Below, one piece after another: positions 1-6,689 of a stretch of DNA of 11,845 bases. Position numbers and translations under genes: made by a program. The notes beneath the pieces were generated by a model that ran no database searches, was not told the origin of the DNA, and saw nothing but the letters and a program-made list of their open reading frames with translations. The DNA comes from Polyangiaceae bacterium (GTDB taxonomy: Bacteria > Myxococcota > Polyangia > Polyangiales > Polyangiaceae), in contig JAICTU010000285.1 in assembly GCA_025936205.1 (NCBI GenBank), positions 1-11,845 of the forward strand, given 5' to 3'. The number at the start of each line of letters is the position of its first letter. Within the stretch, counting starts at the first letter, position 1.

Positions 1-1775
1 ACCGGGTTCGGCTGCTGCTCGCTCGCGTAGGCGCGGGCGAGCTTGCGCGAGATGGCCGAGATCTGGCTCTCCAGCTTGCGCACACCGCTCTCGCGCGTGT
101 AGCCGCTGATCAACAGCTGCAGCGCCTCTGGCTCGAAGCTGGGGGGCGGCGTCTGGCGTTGCAGGCCCGTCTCCGCCAGCTGGCGCGGCACCAGGTAGCG
201 GCGCGCGATCTCGAGCTTTTCACGCTCGGTGTACCCGGAGAACTCCACCACCTCCATGCGGTCCAGGAGCGGGGCCGGGATCGTGTGCAGCACGTTCGCG
301 GTCGCAATGAACAGCACTTCGCTCAAGTCGAACGGGACGTTCAGGTAGTGATCGGTGAACTCGTGGTTCTGCGCGGGGTCGAGCACCTCCAGCAGCGCGC
401 TCGCGGGGTCGCCCTGCATCGACACACCCAGCTTGTCGACCTCGTCCAGGAGCACGACCGGGTTCTTGGTGCCGGCTCGCTTCAGGCCCTGGATGATGCG
501 GCCGGGCATCGCGCCGACGTAGGTACGCCGGTGGCCACGGATGTCCGCTTCGTCGCGCGCGCCGCCCAGCGCGATGCGCACGTATTCGCGGCCCAGCGCG
601 CGGGCGATGCCCTTGGCGATGCTGGTCTTGCCCACGCCGGGAGGCCCACTGAAGAGCAGGATGGGGCCTTTCGACTTTTCGGGCGCAGCGGATGCCTTGC
701 CCTGGGCGGGACCTTCCGCCGGAGCGCTGCCTTCCGGCACGGCATTGGCCTGCGCTTGCAGCTGACGCACGCTCAGGAACTCGAGCACGCGGTCCTTCAC
801 GTCAGCCAGGCCGAAATGATCTTCGTCCAGCACCTGTTCCGCAAAGCCGAGATCCAGCTTCTCCGTCGAGCGCTTGTTCCAGGGCAGCTCGACCAACCAC
901 TCCAGGTAGGTGCGGATGACCTGAGCCTCTGTGGACTGGGCGCCGGCGCGCTCCAGGCGACCGAGCTCGCGGTCGGCCTCTTCGCGAGCTTCCTTGGGCA
1001 GCTCGAGCGCGCGGATCTTCTCGCGCAGCTCTTGCAAGTCGCGATCCTCGCCGTCATCGCCGAGCTCGCGCTGGATCGCCTTCATCTGCTCGCGCAGATA
1101 CATCTCTTTCTGGCGCCCCTGCAGCTCATCGTTGACCTGCTGCTGGATGCGCTGCTGAGAGTGCACCACGTCGATCTGTCGCTGCAGGCGCACCAGGACC
1201 TTGCGCATGCGCTCTTCGACGCTGGAGGTTTCCAGGATCAGCTGGTGATCCGCCACCGGCAGCTCCAGCTGGCTGGCGACCAGGTCCGAGAACTGTCCCG
1301 GGTCCTGCACCGCTTCCAGCAGCTTGTTCAATACTTCTTCGCTCAGGCCGCGCTGCTTGCCAAACTCCAGCGCGCGCTGGCGCAACTCTTGATACAGGGC
1401 GACGAACGAGGGATCGTCGGCGCGCACGGGCGCCAGCGACTGCACGGGCCGCACGCGCGCCCGCAGCATCTCGCCCTCGGCTTCAAAGTCGAGCGCGACG
1501 GCCCGCACTTCGCCGGAGATCAGCAGTTGCATGCCTCCGATCCCGCGCTGGACGGCCCCGACGCGCGCGATCACTCCCATCGTGTAGAGCCCGTCTTTGC
1601 TGACGTGCTCCTCGTTTTCGCGCTGGGCCACCACGAAGACCCGCCGGTCTCCGGCCAGCGCCTCATCTACGGCGCGGGACGTACCCGCGCGACTCACCGC
1701 AACAGACACTGCGGGGCCGGGATAGATCACGGCTCCGCGCATGGGCAGGACGGGCAATTTGACGTGTTCGGACAT
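1..1775 (-). CDS. lon: ATP-dependent Lon protease (endopeptidase La), 3' end cut off by the window
   Basis: Lon is a cytoplasmic AAA+ serine protease that unfolds and degrades damaged and regulatory proteins. The minus frame is open for 591 codons with no frameshift. It begins with an N-terminal substrate-binding (LAN) domain (about residues 5-200, opening KLPVLPMRG), followed by a Q/E/R-rich coiled coil (about 200-280). The AAA+ module has Walker A GPPGVGKT at 377-384, the Lon signature RDEADIRGHRRTYVGAMPG, and Walker B VVLLDEVDKL with D444/E445. The reading ends in the small AAA subdomain, so the Ser-Lys protease domain lies beyond position 1. An Ala/Pro/Gly-rich stretch at about 340-372 is longer than in E. 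coli Lon, where the two modules almost abut. ATG at 1775 fits the family N-terminus; its GAGAGG Shine-Dalgarno is unusually close (2 bases). Divergent from the kinase operon. Myxobacteria often carry two lon genes and I cannot tell which this is. Identity is very secure. Confidence 0.97.
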   Translation of the reverse strand, partial: MSEHVKLPVLPMRGAVIYPGPAVSVAVSRAGTSRAVDEALAGDRRVFVVAQRENEEHVSKDGLYTMGVIARVGAVQRGIGGMQLLISGEVRAVALDFEAEGEMLRARVRPVQSLAPVRADDPSFVALYQELRQRALEFGKQRGLSEEVLNKLLEAVQDPGQFSDLVASQLELPVADHQLILETSSVEERMRKVLVRLQRQIDVVHSQQRIQQQVNDELQGRQKEMYLREQMKAIQRELGDDGEDRDLQELREKIRALELPKEAREEADRELGRLERAGAQSTEAQVIRTYLEWLVELPWNKRSTEKLDLGFAEQVLDEDHFGLADVKDRVLEFLSVRQLQAQANAVPEGSAPAEGPAQGKASAAPEKSKGPILLFSGPPGVGKTSIAKGIARALGREYVRIALGGARDEADIRGHRRTYVGAMPGRIIQGLKRAGTKNPVVLLDEVDKLGVSMQGDPASALLEVLDPAQNHEFTDHYLNVPFDLSEVLFIATANVLHTIPAPLLDRMEVVEFSGYTEREKLEIARRYLVPRQLAETGLQRQTPPPSFEPEALQLLISGYTRESGVRKLESQISAISRKLARAYASEQQPNP

Positions 1776-2104
1776 GACCTCTCGCAGTTGACGACGATCG
1801 GGCTCTCGCTCGAGACACCGCCAGCGCACCGCGCACGTGGCGACACGGGCGAACGCGGGCAAGTCTCACGAAGGCGTCGAACCCAGGGGACGCGCGGAGG
1901 TGCGCGGCCCGGCATCGACGTTGAATGCAACTTGTGTCGGCGTTGCGCTTCGTCAAGCGAGGTGCACGTTCGTGCTCGGCCGGGCTCCTGCCAGAATCGC
2001 GGCGGTTTTCTGGCCTCGGCCTCTTGGCCCTATCAGGGCGGGGCGCCGACCGTGGGGTCGGGGGTCGCAGGAGTCCCCGTTTGTTGCCTCCTGCCGCTTC
2101 GTTA

Positions 2105-2158
2105 GCAATCACCGCTCGCGGTGCGACGAAATCTGCAATCCTGCGTCTGATCACGCAG
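2105..2158. promoter_or_regulatory. Paired GCAATC direct repeats, each followed by an inverted repeat
   Basis: GCAATC occurs at 2105-2110 and again at 2135-2140, exactly 30 bases apart, so on the same face of the helix. The first copy runs into an inverted repeat CACCGC-TC-GCGGTG (2110-2123). The second is followed directly by CTGCGT-N6-ACGCAG (2141-2158). The block ends about 40 bases before the kinase start, where an operator or leader structure would act. The repeats are short and could be chance; no regulator is identified. Confidence 0.3.
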
Positions 2159-2189
2159 CCCGCGCACCCTCGGCCGGGCATGTGTAGGC

Positions 2190-2193
2190 GAGG
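2190..2193 (+). promoter_or_regulatory. Shine-Dalgarno GAGG supporting a TTG start for the kinase
   Basis: GAGG at 2190-2193 sits 6 bases before the TTG at 2200, the best-spaced ribosome binding site in this part of the frame. The alternatives are worse: GTG at 2221 has none, ATG at 2242 has only a weak G-rich stretch, and ATG at 2293 has a good GGAGG but only 2 bases away. All alternatives keep the kinase domain intact. Confidence 0.5.
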
Positions 2194-2199
2194 CTTACG

Positions 2200-3765
2200 T
2201 TGTCCTCGGCTCCAGTCGTCGTGTCAGAGCGCGCGGGTCGGATGGGTGGCAAATCCACCTTACCGGAGAATGTGAGGGCGGTCGTGGAGGAGATGGACGA
2301 GGCCAGCGGAACCCTGCCGCCGGGCTTTGAGTTCGGTGCCTACGTGATCGGACCTTGCGTGGGCAAGGGCGGAATGGCGCGCGTCTATCGCGCAGAGCAT
2401 CGCGCGTTGCGCAAGCCTGTGGCGCTCAAGGTCGTGGCCGGCGCTCTGCTCCAGCGCCCCGACTGGCGGCATCGCTTCCTGCGCGAGGGGCAAGCCGCCG
2501 CAGCCGTGAAGCACCCGAACGTGGTCGACATCACCGATGTAGGTGTGTGGCAAGGCCGCCCGTATCTGGTCATGGAGCTGCTGCAGGGGGAGGACCTGGA
2601 ACAATACCTGGCACGGCACGGGGCGCTCTCCGAGTCGGAGCTGGCGCGCCTCATGATCCCGGTCATCGCCGGGCTGGCTGCGGCCCACGCGAGCGGGGTA
2701 GTGCACCGCGACCTCAAGCCCAGCAACGTGTTTCTCGCGCGAGGTCCGGACGGGGAGATCGTGCCCAAGCTGCTGGACTTCGGCATCTCCAAGCTGACCA
2801 GCCGCCTCGCGGATCTGGACCCGGCGTCCACGCCGATCGGGGAGTTGATGGGCAGCCCGATGTACATGTCGCCGGAGGGGGTGCGCGGCGCGCGCGAGCA
2901 GACGCCGCAGTCGGATCAGTACTCGCTCGGCGTGGTGCTGTACGAGTGTGTCACGGGCCGTCCTCCGTTCCGTGGTGACTCGCTGCTCTCGGTGCTGGAC
3001 GCAGTCGCGAACGGCACCTTCGATCCGCCGCGCGTGCACCGTCCCGACCTCTCGCCCGAGCTGGAACGAACGATCCTGCGAGCGATGAGCCCGGTGCCGG
3101 AGGCGCGCTTCGACAGCGTGCGCGAGATCGGCCGGGCCCTGTGCCATGCCGCGGACCAGCGCACCCGTCTGCTCTGGATGCCGTCGTTCGGTCTCACCGA
3201 GCGGGTCGAGTCGCCCACGCTGGCGGTGATCGGCTCGGCTTCGCTGCGGACCGCCGCTCCCGTGCATCTGCCGGCTTCCACCCCGGGGCGTGCGGGCTCG
3301 CGGCTGCCCTGGCTGGCGCTGGGAGTCCTGGGACTCGGGGCGCTCGCCTATTTCGGCATGCGCGAGCGGCCCGTGGCGCCGCCAGCAGTGGTGGAACCGA
3401 GCGTGCAAGCACTGCAGCCACCGGCCGCGGCAAGTGTCGCAACGCTGCCGGCATTGCCGCCTGCGCAGCCAGTGGCGCAGCCGAGCGCAGCACGGGAGCC
3501 ACACGCACTGCCCGAGCCAAGTCCGTCCCCGGCCGCGCGCGCCGCGGCCCCCGCCTCCGCCACGAAGGTCGCCAAGACGGCCGCCAGTGTCGAGCGTGCG
3601 GGCCCGGAGCGAACGGCGCCACGAGAGACTCGGCGCCGGGCTGCTGGCGCCCACCCGGAGCCGGCGAGCGCGGCGCGATCGGAAGAAGCTCCTCCGCCGC
3701 GTACGGATCGACCGCCACGAGGAACGGCGGCGCTGGGACCCAATCGAGCTCCGATCCTGGACTAG
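2200..3765 (+). CDS. Membrane-anchored Hanks-type Ser/Thr protein kinase
   Basis: A 521-residue eukaryotic-like Ser/Thr kinase that phosphorylates proteins using ATP. All core motifs are present: Gly-rich loop VGKGGMARVY (54-63), VALK with Lys77, helix-C Glu96, HRDLKPSN (Asp171, Asn176), DFG (193-195), a SPE version of the APE motif (224-226) and Asp239 in SDQYSLG. It should therefore be active. The domain ends near residue 320 and is followed by a linker, then one membrane helix at about 369-387. The last ~135 residues, predicted periplasmic, are Pro/Ala/Arg-rich and look disordered, with no PASTA, TPR or other sensor domain. The TTG start at 2200 is chosen for its Shine-Dalgarno; later starts are possible. 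The stop codon TAG overlaps the ribosome binding site of the next gene, 10 bases on, so the two are surely cotranscribed. The substrate is unknown; the operon partners are candidates. Confidence 0.95.
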   Translation: MSSAPVVVSERAGRMGGKSTLPENVRAVVEEMDEASGTLPPGFEFGAYVIGPCVGKGGMARVYRAEHRALRKPVALKVVAGALLQRPDWRHRFLREGQAAAAVKHPNVVDITDVGVWQGRPYLVMELLQGEDLEQYLARHGALSESELARLMIPVIAGLAAAHASGVVHRDLKPSNVFLARGPDGEIVPKLLDFGISKLTSRLADLDPASTPIGELMGSPMYMSPEGVRGAREQTPQSDQYSLGVVLYECVTGRPPFRGDSLLSVLDAVANGTFDPPRVHRPDLSPELERTILRAMSPVPEARFDSVREIGRALCHAADQRTRLLWMPSFGLTERVESPTLAVIGSASLRTAAPVHLPASTPGRAGSRLPWLALGVLGLGALAYFGMRERPVAPPAVVEPSVQALQPPAAASVATLPALPPAQPVAQPSAAREPHALPEPSPSPAARAAAPASATKVAKTAASVERAGPERTAPRETRRRAAGAHPEPASAARSEEAPPPRTDRPPRGTAALGPNRAPILD

Positions 3766-3768
3766 AGG
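3765..3768 (+). promoter_or_regulatory. Ribosome binding site overlapping the kinase stop codon
   Basis: GAGG at 3765-3768 uses the last base of the kinase TAG stop (3763-3765) and lies 7 bases before ATG 3776. It fixes the start of the TPR/PEGA gene, although its frame is open far upstream inside the kinase gene, and suggests translational coupling to the kinase. Confidence 0.7.
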
Positions 3769-3775
3769 CAAGTCG

Positions 3776-4810
3776 ATGATCATTCAGGCGCGTTGGATGG
3801 CCCGCGGGGCGCTGCTGCTCTCGGGGGCGCTGTGTGTGGAGCTCTCGGTGGCGCCCGTCGCGGCCCAGAGCGCGACAGCTCACGTCGAGAGCCCCGAGGT
3901 CGAAAAGCTGATCGCGGAAGCGATCGCGTTGCGCGAGCAAGGCAAGGACCTCGCGGCGCTCGAAGACCTGAAGAAAGCGGCCGAGCTCGATCCGAAGTCG
4001 CTGCGGGTGCAGGTGCACCTCTCGAACGTGTACCAGGCACTCGGGCAGTGGCTGCCGGCGGATCAGTATTTGCGCATGGCGCTGGCGCAGCCCGACCACC
4101 CCTACGTGCAACGCCATCGCCAGGAGCTGGACGATGCGCGCAGCGTGATCGAGGACAACCTCGGTACGCTGGACGTGGAGGGTGAGCCCGCGGGCGCCGG
4201 GGTGAGGCTCAACGGGCGTCCGATCGGCACGTTGCCTCTCGCCGCACCCGTGCCGGTCACGGTCGGCACGTATACGCTGGAAGTGCAGATGGACGGGCAT
4301 TACCCCGTGCGCCGGCCGATCGTGATCGCCGGGCACGGATTCGTCCGCGAGTCCGTGCGCCTGGAGCGCATGCCCAGCGATGTGCTCGGCTCCCGGAGCT
4401 TTCCGAGCAGCGTGGCGCCGCTGAGCGCCGGCCCGGCCCCGAGCTCCGACGAGGTACTGGACCACAACTCGAGGCGGCCGTGGCTCACCTGGACGCTGGC
4501 GGGACTGGGCGCTGCCGCGGGGCTGACGGCCGCCGGCGCCATCGTATATCGCGAGACGCACGCGCGGCACTGGAACGACGACAGCTGCGTGGGCGTCGGA
4601 CAGACCCGCGAGCAACTGTGCGGCGACGAACGGGACAAAGTCGAGACGGGGGACGCTGTCGCGATCACGAGCGGCATCGCGGCCGGGCTGTTCGCCGCGG
4701 GAGCGATGCTCAATGCGTTCGTGTTCACGGAGCCCTCGCGGGCTTCACAGGCGGGGCTTCAGGGCTGTGCGCTGGGCCCCGCAGGAGCGAGCTGTTTTGG
4801 CGCATTCTGA
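3776..4810 (+). CDS. TPR and PEGA domain membrane protein
   Basis: A 344-residue protein of a type common in myxobacteria. It begins with a signal peptide (hydrophobic core GALLLSGALCVELSVAP, likely cleaved after VAAQ near residue 31; an uncleaved anchor is also possible). A helical TPR-like region follows at about 41-105 (IALREQGKDLAALEDLKKA, then LSNVYQALGQW). A PEGA-type beta domain follows at about 130-197 (LDVEGEPAGAGVRLNGRPIG and GTYTLEVQMDGHYPV). After a Pro/Ser linker come two hydrophobic segments at about 236-257 and 293-317. They flank a loop with C271 and C282; a short tail carries C331 and C340. PEGA domains occur in surface-layer-like and envelope proteins; TPRs bind proteins. 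I infer an inner-membrane scaffold working with the kinase, which is encoded 10 bases upstream. The 3' end overlaps the lipoprotein gene by 14 bases. ATG 3797 is an alternative start without a clear ribosome binding site. Confidence 0.9.
   Translation: MIIQARWMARGALLLSGALCVELSVAPVAAQSATAHVESPEVEKLIAEAIALREQGKDLAALEDLKKAAELDPKSLRVQVHLSNVYQALGQWLPADQYLRMALAQPDHPYVQRHRQELDDARSVIEDNLGTLDVEGEPAGAGVRLNGRPIGTLPLAAPVPVTVGTYTLEVQMDGHYPVRRPIVIAGHGFVRESVRLERMPSDVLGSRSFPSSVAPLSAGPAPSSDEVLDHNSRRPWLTWTLAGLGAAAGLTAAGAIVYRETHARHWNDDSCVGVGQTREQLCGDERDKVETGDAVAITSGIAAGLFAAGAMLNAFVFTEPSRASQAGLQGCALGPAGASCFGAF
4783..4787 (+). promoter_or_regulatory. Shine-Dalgarno AGGAG fixing the lipoprotein TTG start
   Basis: AGGAG at 4783-4787 lies within the end of the TPR/PEGA gene, 9 bases before TTG 4797. 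That start gives a short lipoprotein signal peptide; frame-compatible starts further upstream would add a long Arg-rich sequence with no signal character. Confidence 0.5.
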
Positions 4811-5642
4811 CGCGATCGGGAGAGCGGGAGCTGGGCTCGCGTTGGTCTGGTGGGCTACCGGGTGCACGGCGCTCGCTCCCGGATCGGACACGCTGGAAGC
4901 AGCCCCGAGCCCGCTGGAGAACGCCGGCGCCGGAGCCATGTCAGCGAGCAGCCCAGACCCGAAGTGGGGTTGCCTCGATGCTATGGCGACGCCGCGCGCG
5001 GTCGCTCTGCGGCCGACGGTGAGCTTGAGCTTGCGCCTGTATGATCCCACCACCCAGGCCACGCCGCCCGGGTGCAGCGTGCGCGCCTGCAATCGTTTTG
5101 ACCTCGATTGCGCCGCCCCCGTCGACGGACCCGCGCTGCCCGCGCAGGACGGATTCATCCATCTCGAGTTGCCGCAGGGCTTCGCGGGCTTCCTGGAGAT
5201 GACGAGCCCGGCGATCGTGCCGGCGCTCTATTTCTTCAACCCGCCGCTGGAATCCGATCGGCGGGATCAGTTCATCGTCGCGGGCCCCGATACGGCACGT
5301 GCCTTCGCCGGCACCGGCAACGTCGAGCTGGACCCGGAAATGGGAATGATCGCCGTGCGCACCATGGACTGCACCGGTGAGCTCAGCGGCGGCGTCGAGT
5401 TCTCGAACGACAAGGGCGGCGTGCCGTTCGCGTTCGTCGATGGCCTGCCGGTGATCGGTTACGTCGTCAGCAACGGCGATGGCATCGGGGGATTCGTGAA
5501 CGTGCCGCCGGGGCTGGTCGTGCTCCAGGGGCAAGAAGCGGGCTCCGCACGGCTCTCGGGCAAGACCAGCGTGCTGGTGCGCAAGGGTTGGTTCGCCTAC
5601 GGCGACCTCAACCCCGCGCCCGCCGTCAACGAATACGAATAG
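4797..5642 (+). CDS. Exported lipoprotein with two beta-rich repeat-like domains, function unknown
   Basis: I do not assign a function. From TTG 4797 the product is 281 residues. It starts with a short signal peptide (hydrophobic run AGLALVWWA) ending in a TGC lipobox with Cys23 as the likely lipidation site. The mature part reads as two successive beta-sandwich-like units. The first, about 57-140, has C59, C93, C98 and C105 and the phrases VSLSLRLYDPTT and GFIHLELPQGFAGFLEMTSP. The second, about 175-265, has C192 and the phrases GGFVNVPPGLVVLQG and SVLVRKGWFAYG. This resembles carboxypeptidase-regulatory or transthyretin-like folds seen in families of secreted myxobacterial hypothetical proteins; the resemblance is from memory. 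The five mature Cys residues suggest disulfides in the periplasm or on the outer membrane. It overlaps the TPR/PEGA gene by 14 bases and is the last gene of the kinase operon. The start is inferred; the frame itself is clear from codon bias. Confidence 0.8.
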   Translation: MAHSDAIGRAGAGLALVWWATGCTALAPGSDTLEAAPSPLENAGAGAMSASSPDPKWGCLDAMATPRAVALRPTVSLSLRLYDPTTQATPPGCSVRACNRFDLDCAAPVDGPALPAQDGFIHLELPQGFAGFLEMTSPAIVPALYFFNPPLESDRRDQFIVAGPDTARAFAGTGNVELDPEMGMIAVRTMDCTGELSGGVEFSNDKGGVPFAFVDGLPVIGYVVSNGDGIGGFVNVPPGLVVLQGQEAGSARLSGKTSVLVRKGWFAYGDLNPAPAVNEYE

Positions 5643-5668
5643 CGAACACTTGCCGCACGGGCGGAGGC

Positions 5669-5689
5669 GGGGGTTTGCTCCGGACCCCC
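5669..5689 (+). terminator. G-rich hairpin after the kinase operon
   Basis: GGGGGT (5669-5674) pairs with ACCCCC (5684-5689). Two further U-G pairs in the plus-strand RNA close a 5-base loop. It lies in the 54-base gap between the stops of the lipoprotein gene and the convergent response regulator. No U-tract follows, so it may be a weak or Rho-assisted terminator, or simply an mRNA 3'-end structure. Confidence 0.35.
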
Positions 5690-5696
5690 CTGATGA

Positions 5697-6419
5697 TCAA
5701 CTGGCGTGAAACTCGGGGCGGCGCCCGCGCTCCAGCATCAGCCGATCGTACTCTTCAAACAGCGTGATGCCGCTCTTGGCGCGCGGCAGCGCGACACCGA
5801 GCACGCGCGCGGTGAGCAAACCCGAGAGCGCCATCACGCGATCGCGCTCGTTGTAGCGCGCCGCGGTGGTCAGGTTGTTCAGGCAGCGCTTGATGGTCTG
5901 CGCCAGCCCATCCTCGATGCGATCGGAGACCTTGGGCAGTGCGAAGCTCTGCGCGATCTCCTCCGTGAAGGCGCCGAGCGGTGGGTCGAAGGACGGGTCC
6001 GCGCTGTGCCGGCGGCGTGTCTCGCGCTCTCGCGCCGAGGCCACGTACTCGTCCACGACGGCCAGGGCGTCGGTGATGTTGAACGGCTTGGGCATGAACT
6101 TGAGCGCCAGATCCCGGCTGCGCCGCTCGATGCGCGGATCCCCGGAGCCCGTCATCATCACGATGCTCATGTCGGGGTTGTTGCGCCGCAAGTACTCGCC
6201 CAGCACCAGCCCCTCCATGCCGGGCAGGCGGTGGTCGACGAACGCGATGTGAAACGTCCAGTGCGGGAGCAGTTGCAAGCCCTCTTCGGCGGACGCTGCG
6301 AGCACGACCTGGTGTTGCTCGCCGTTGAACAGGCGTTCGAACATCTGGCGCAGATCCGCGTCGTCATCGATGACGAGGATGTTGAGTGGCTCCTTGCTTG
6401 ACGATCCACGTGATGCCAT
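5697..6419 (-). CDS. Stand-alone response regulator with an unassigned C-terminal domain
   Basis: A 240-residue cytoplasmic two-component regulator. The receiver domain (about 12-128) is complete: acidic pocket D18/D19 in ILVIDDD, phosphoacceptor Asp62 in [11 protein letters not shown], Thr90 in MMTGSGD and Lys111 in MPKPF. Residues 131-150 are a charged, Pro-containing linker. The last ~90 residues look helical ([52 protein letters not shown]). I recognise no HTH, GGDEF, HD-GYP, kinase or CheB-type output domain, so it probably acts by protein interaction. No histidine kinase is present in the window. The gene is convergent with the kinase operon and divergent from the YyaL-like gene. ATG at 6419 has no well-placed Shine-Dalgarno (GGGGG is 11 bases away); a -10-like TAAAAT just upstream raises the possibility of a leaderless mRNA. 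Confidence 0.93.
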   Translation of the reverse strand: MASRGSSSKEPLNILVIDDDADLRQMFERLFNGEQHQVVLAASAEEGLQLLPHWTFHIAFVDHRLPGMEGLVLGEYLRRNNPDMSIVMMTGSGDPRIERRSRDLALKFMPKPFNITDALAVVDEYVASARERETRRRHSADPSFDPPLGAFTEEIAQSFALPKVSDRIEDGLAQTIKRCLNNLTTAARYNERDRVMALSGLLTARVLGVALPRAKSGITLFEEYDRLMLERGRRPEFHAS

Positions 6420-6421
6420 GC

Positions 6422-6432
6422 GGTATTTTACC
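6422..6432 (-). promoter_or_regulatory. Possible -10 box abutting the response-regulator start
   Basis: On the minus strand TAAAAT (6425-6430) sits inside the short inverted repeat GGTA-AAA-TACC (6422-6432). It lies 5 bases from the ATG at 6419. If it were a -10 element, transcription would start at or next to the start codon. No good -35 is visible (TTGCTC at 6451-6456 has a 20-base spacer), so this is tentative. Confidence 0.25.
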
Positions 6433-6501
6433 CCCAGAGTTGGTCAGCACGAGCAAATGGGCCGGGCCGCCTCATCGCCCGTCGTCAGCCCCTCGCGGGG
6501 C

Positions 6502-6521
6502 GCCTCGAGTATAGTCGAGGC
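6502..6521. promoter_or_regulatory. Interrupted palindrome with -10-like hexamers on both strands, between divergent genes
   Basis: GCCTCGA (6502-6508) and TCGAGGC (6515-6521) form perfect 7-base arms around a 6-base centre. The centre gives TATAGT on the plus strand (6510-6515) and TATACT on the minus strand (6508-6513), both one base from the TATAAT consensus. The site lies in the 270-base gap between the response regulator (leftward) and the YyaL-like gene (rightward), which otherwise shows no feature I can name apart from the box next to 6419. It could be a dual promoter or an operator over one. Neither strand has a strong -35 at normal spacing. Confidence 0.4.
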
Positions 6522-6689
6522 TGGGGATTCTTGCTGCAACCCCTTCGCTCCGGGTGGCGCGGGATGGGGCCGCCGTCCTCGGGTGCAGGGCGTCGCCGCC
6601 AGGTGGAGCCGTATGCCGCCCGTCCACCTTGGACTACCCGCGTCGAATTCCGGTCGCTTCGCAGGCCCCGAGGCAGTACGAGGCCCCCC

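Larger units (their letters stand above)
1776..2199. other. Divergent intergenic region between lon and the kinase operon
   Basis: No convincing gene lies in these 424 bases: reading frames here lack third-position G/C bias, ribosome binding sites and recognisable protein features. The region must hold the promoters of lon (leftward) and the kinase operon (rightward). I see no clear consensus sigma-70, sigma-54 or heat-shock promoter and no CIRCE element. A leftward TTGACG (minus strand, about 1953-1958) could be a -35 box, but no matching -10 follows. Visible structure: a tandem GGCCTC repeat at 2012-2023, a small hairpin GCCCT-ATC-AGGGC at 2027-2039, and two inverted repeats near the kinase start, listed separately. 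Confidence 0.6.

Noticed and set aside
159..2105. 648-codon plus-strand open frame opposite lon
   Set aside because: The minus strand encodes an unmistakable, uninterrupted Lon; the antisense translation is Leu/Gln/His-rich with no family features and is a codon-bias shadow.
2101..2130. TTAGCA near 2102-2107 as a CIRCE-like heat-shock operator for lon
   Set aside because: CIRCE needs TTAGCACTC-N9-GAGTGCTAA; the second arm is absent and only six bases of the first match.
1837..2275. Two overlapping ~116-residue plus-strand frames in the lon-kinase gap
   Set aside because: No third-position G/C bias, no ribosome binding site, mixed hydrophilic composition and overlap with each other and with the kinase start.
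2260..3783. 507-codon minus-strand open frame opposite the kinase
   Set aside because: The kinase has every catalytic motif in the plus frame; the antisense product is Arg/His-rich noise.
6531..6689. Extended N-terminus for the YyaL-like protein from 6531
   Set aside because: The extra 53 residues are Arg/Pro/Gly-rich without conservation, whereas ATG 6690 begins exactly at the conserved family start with a GAGG 6 bases upstream.
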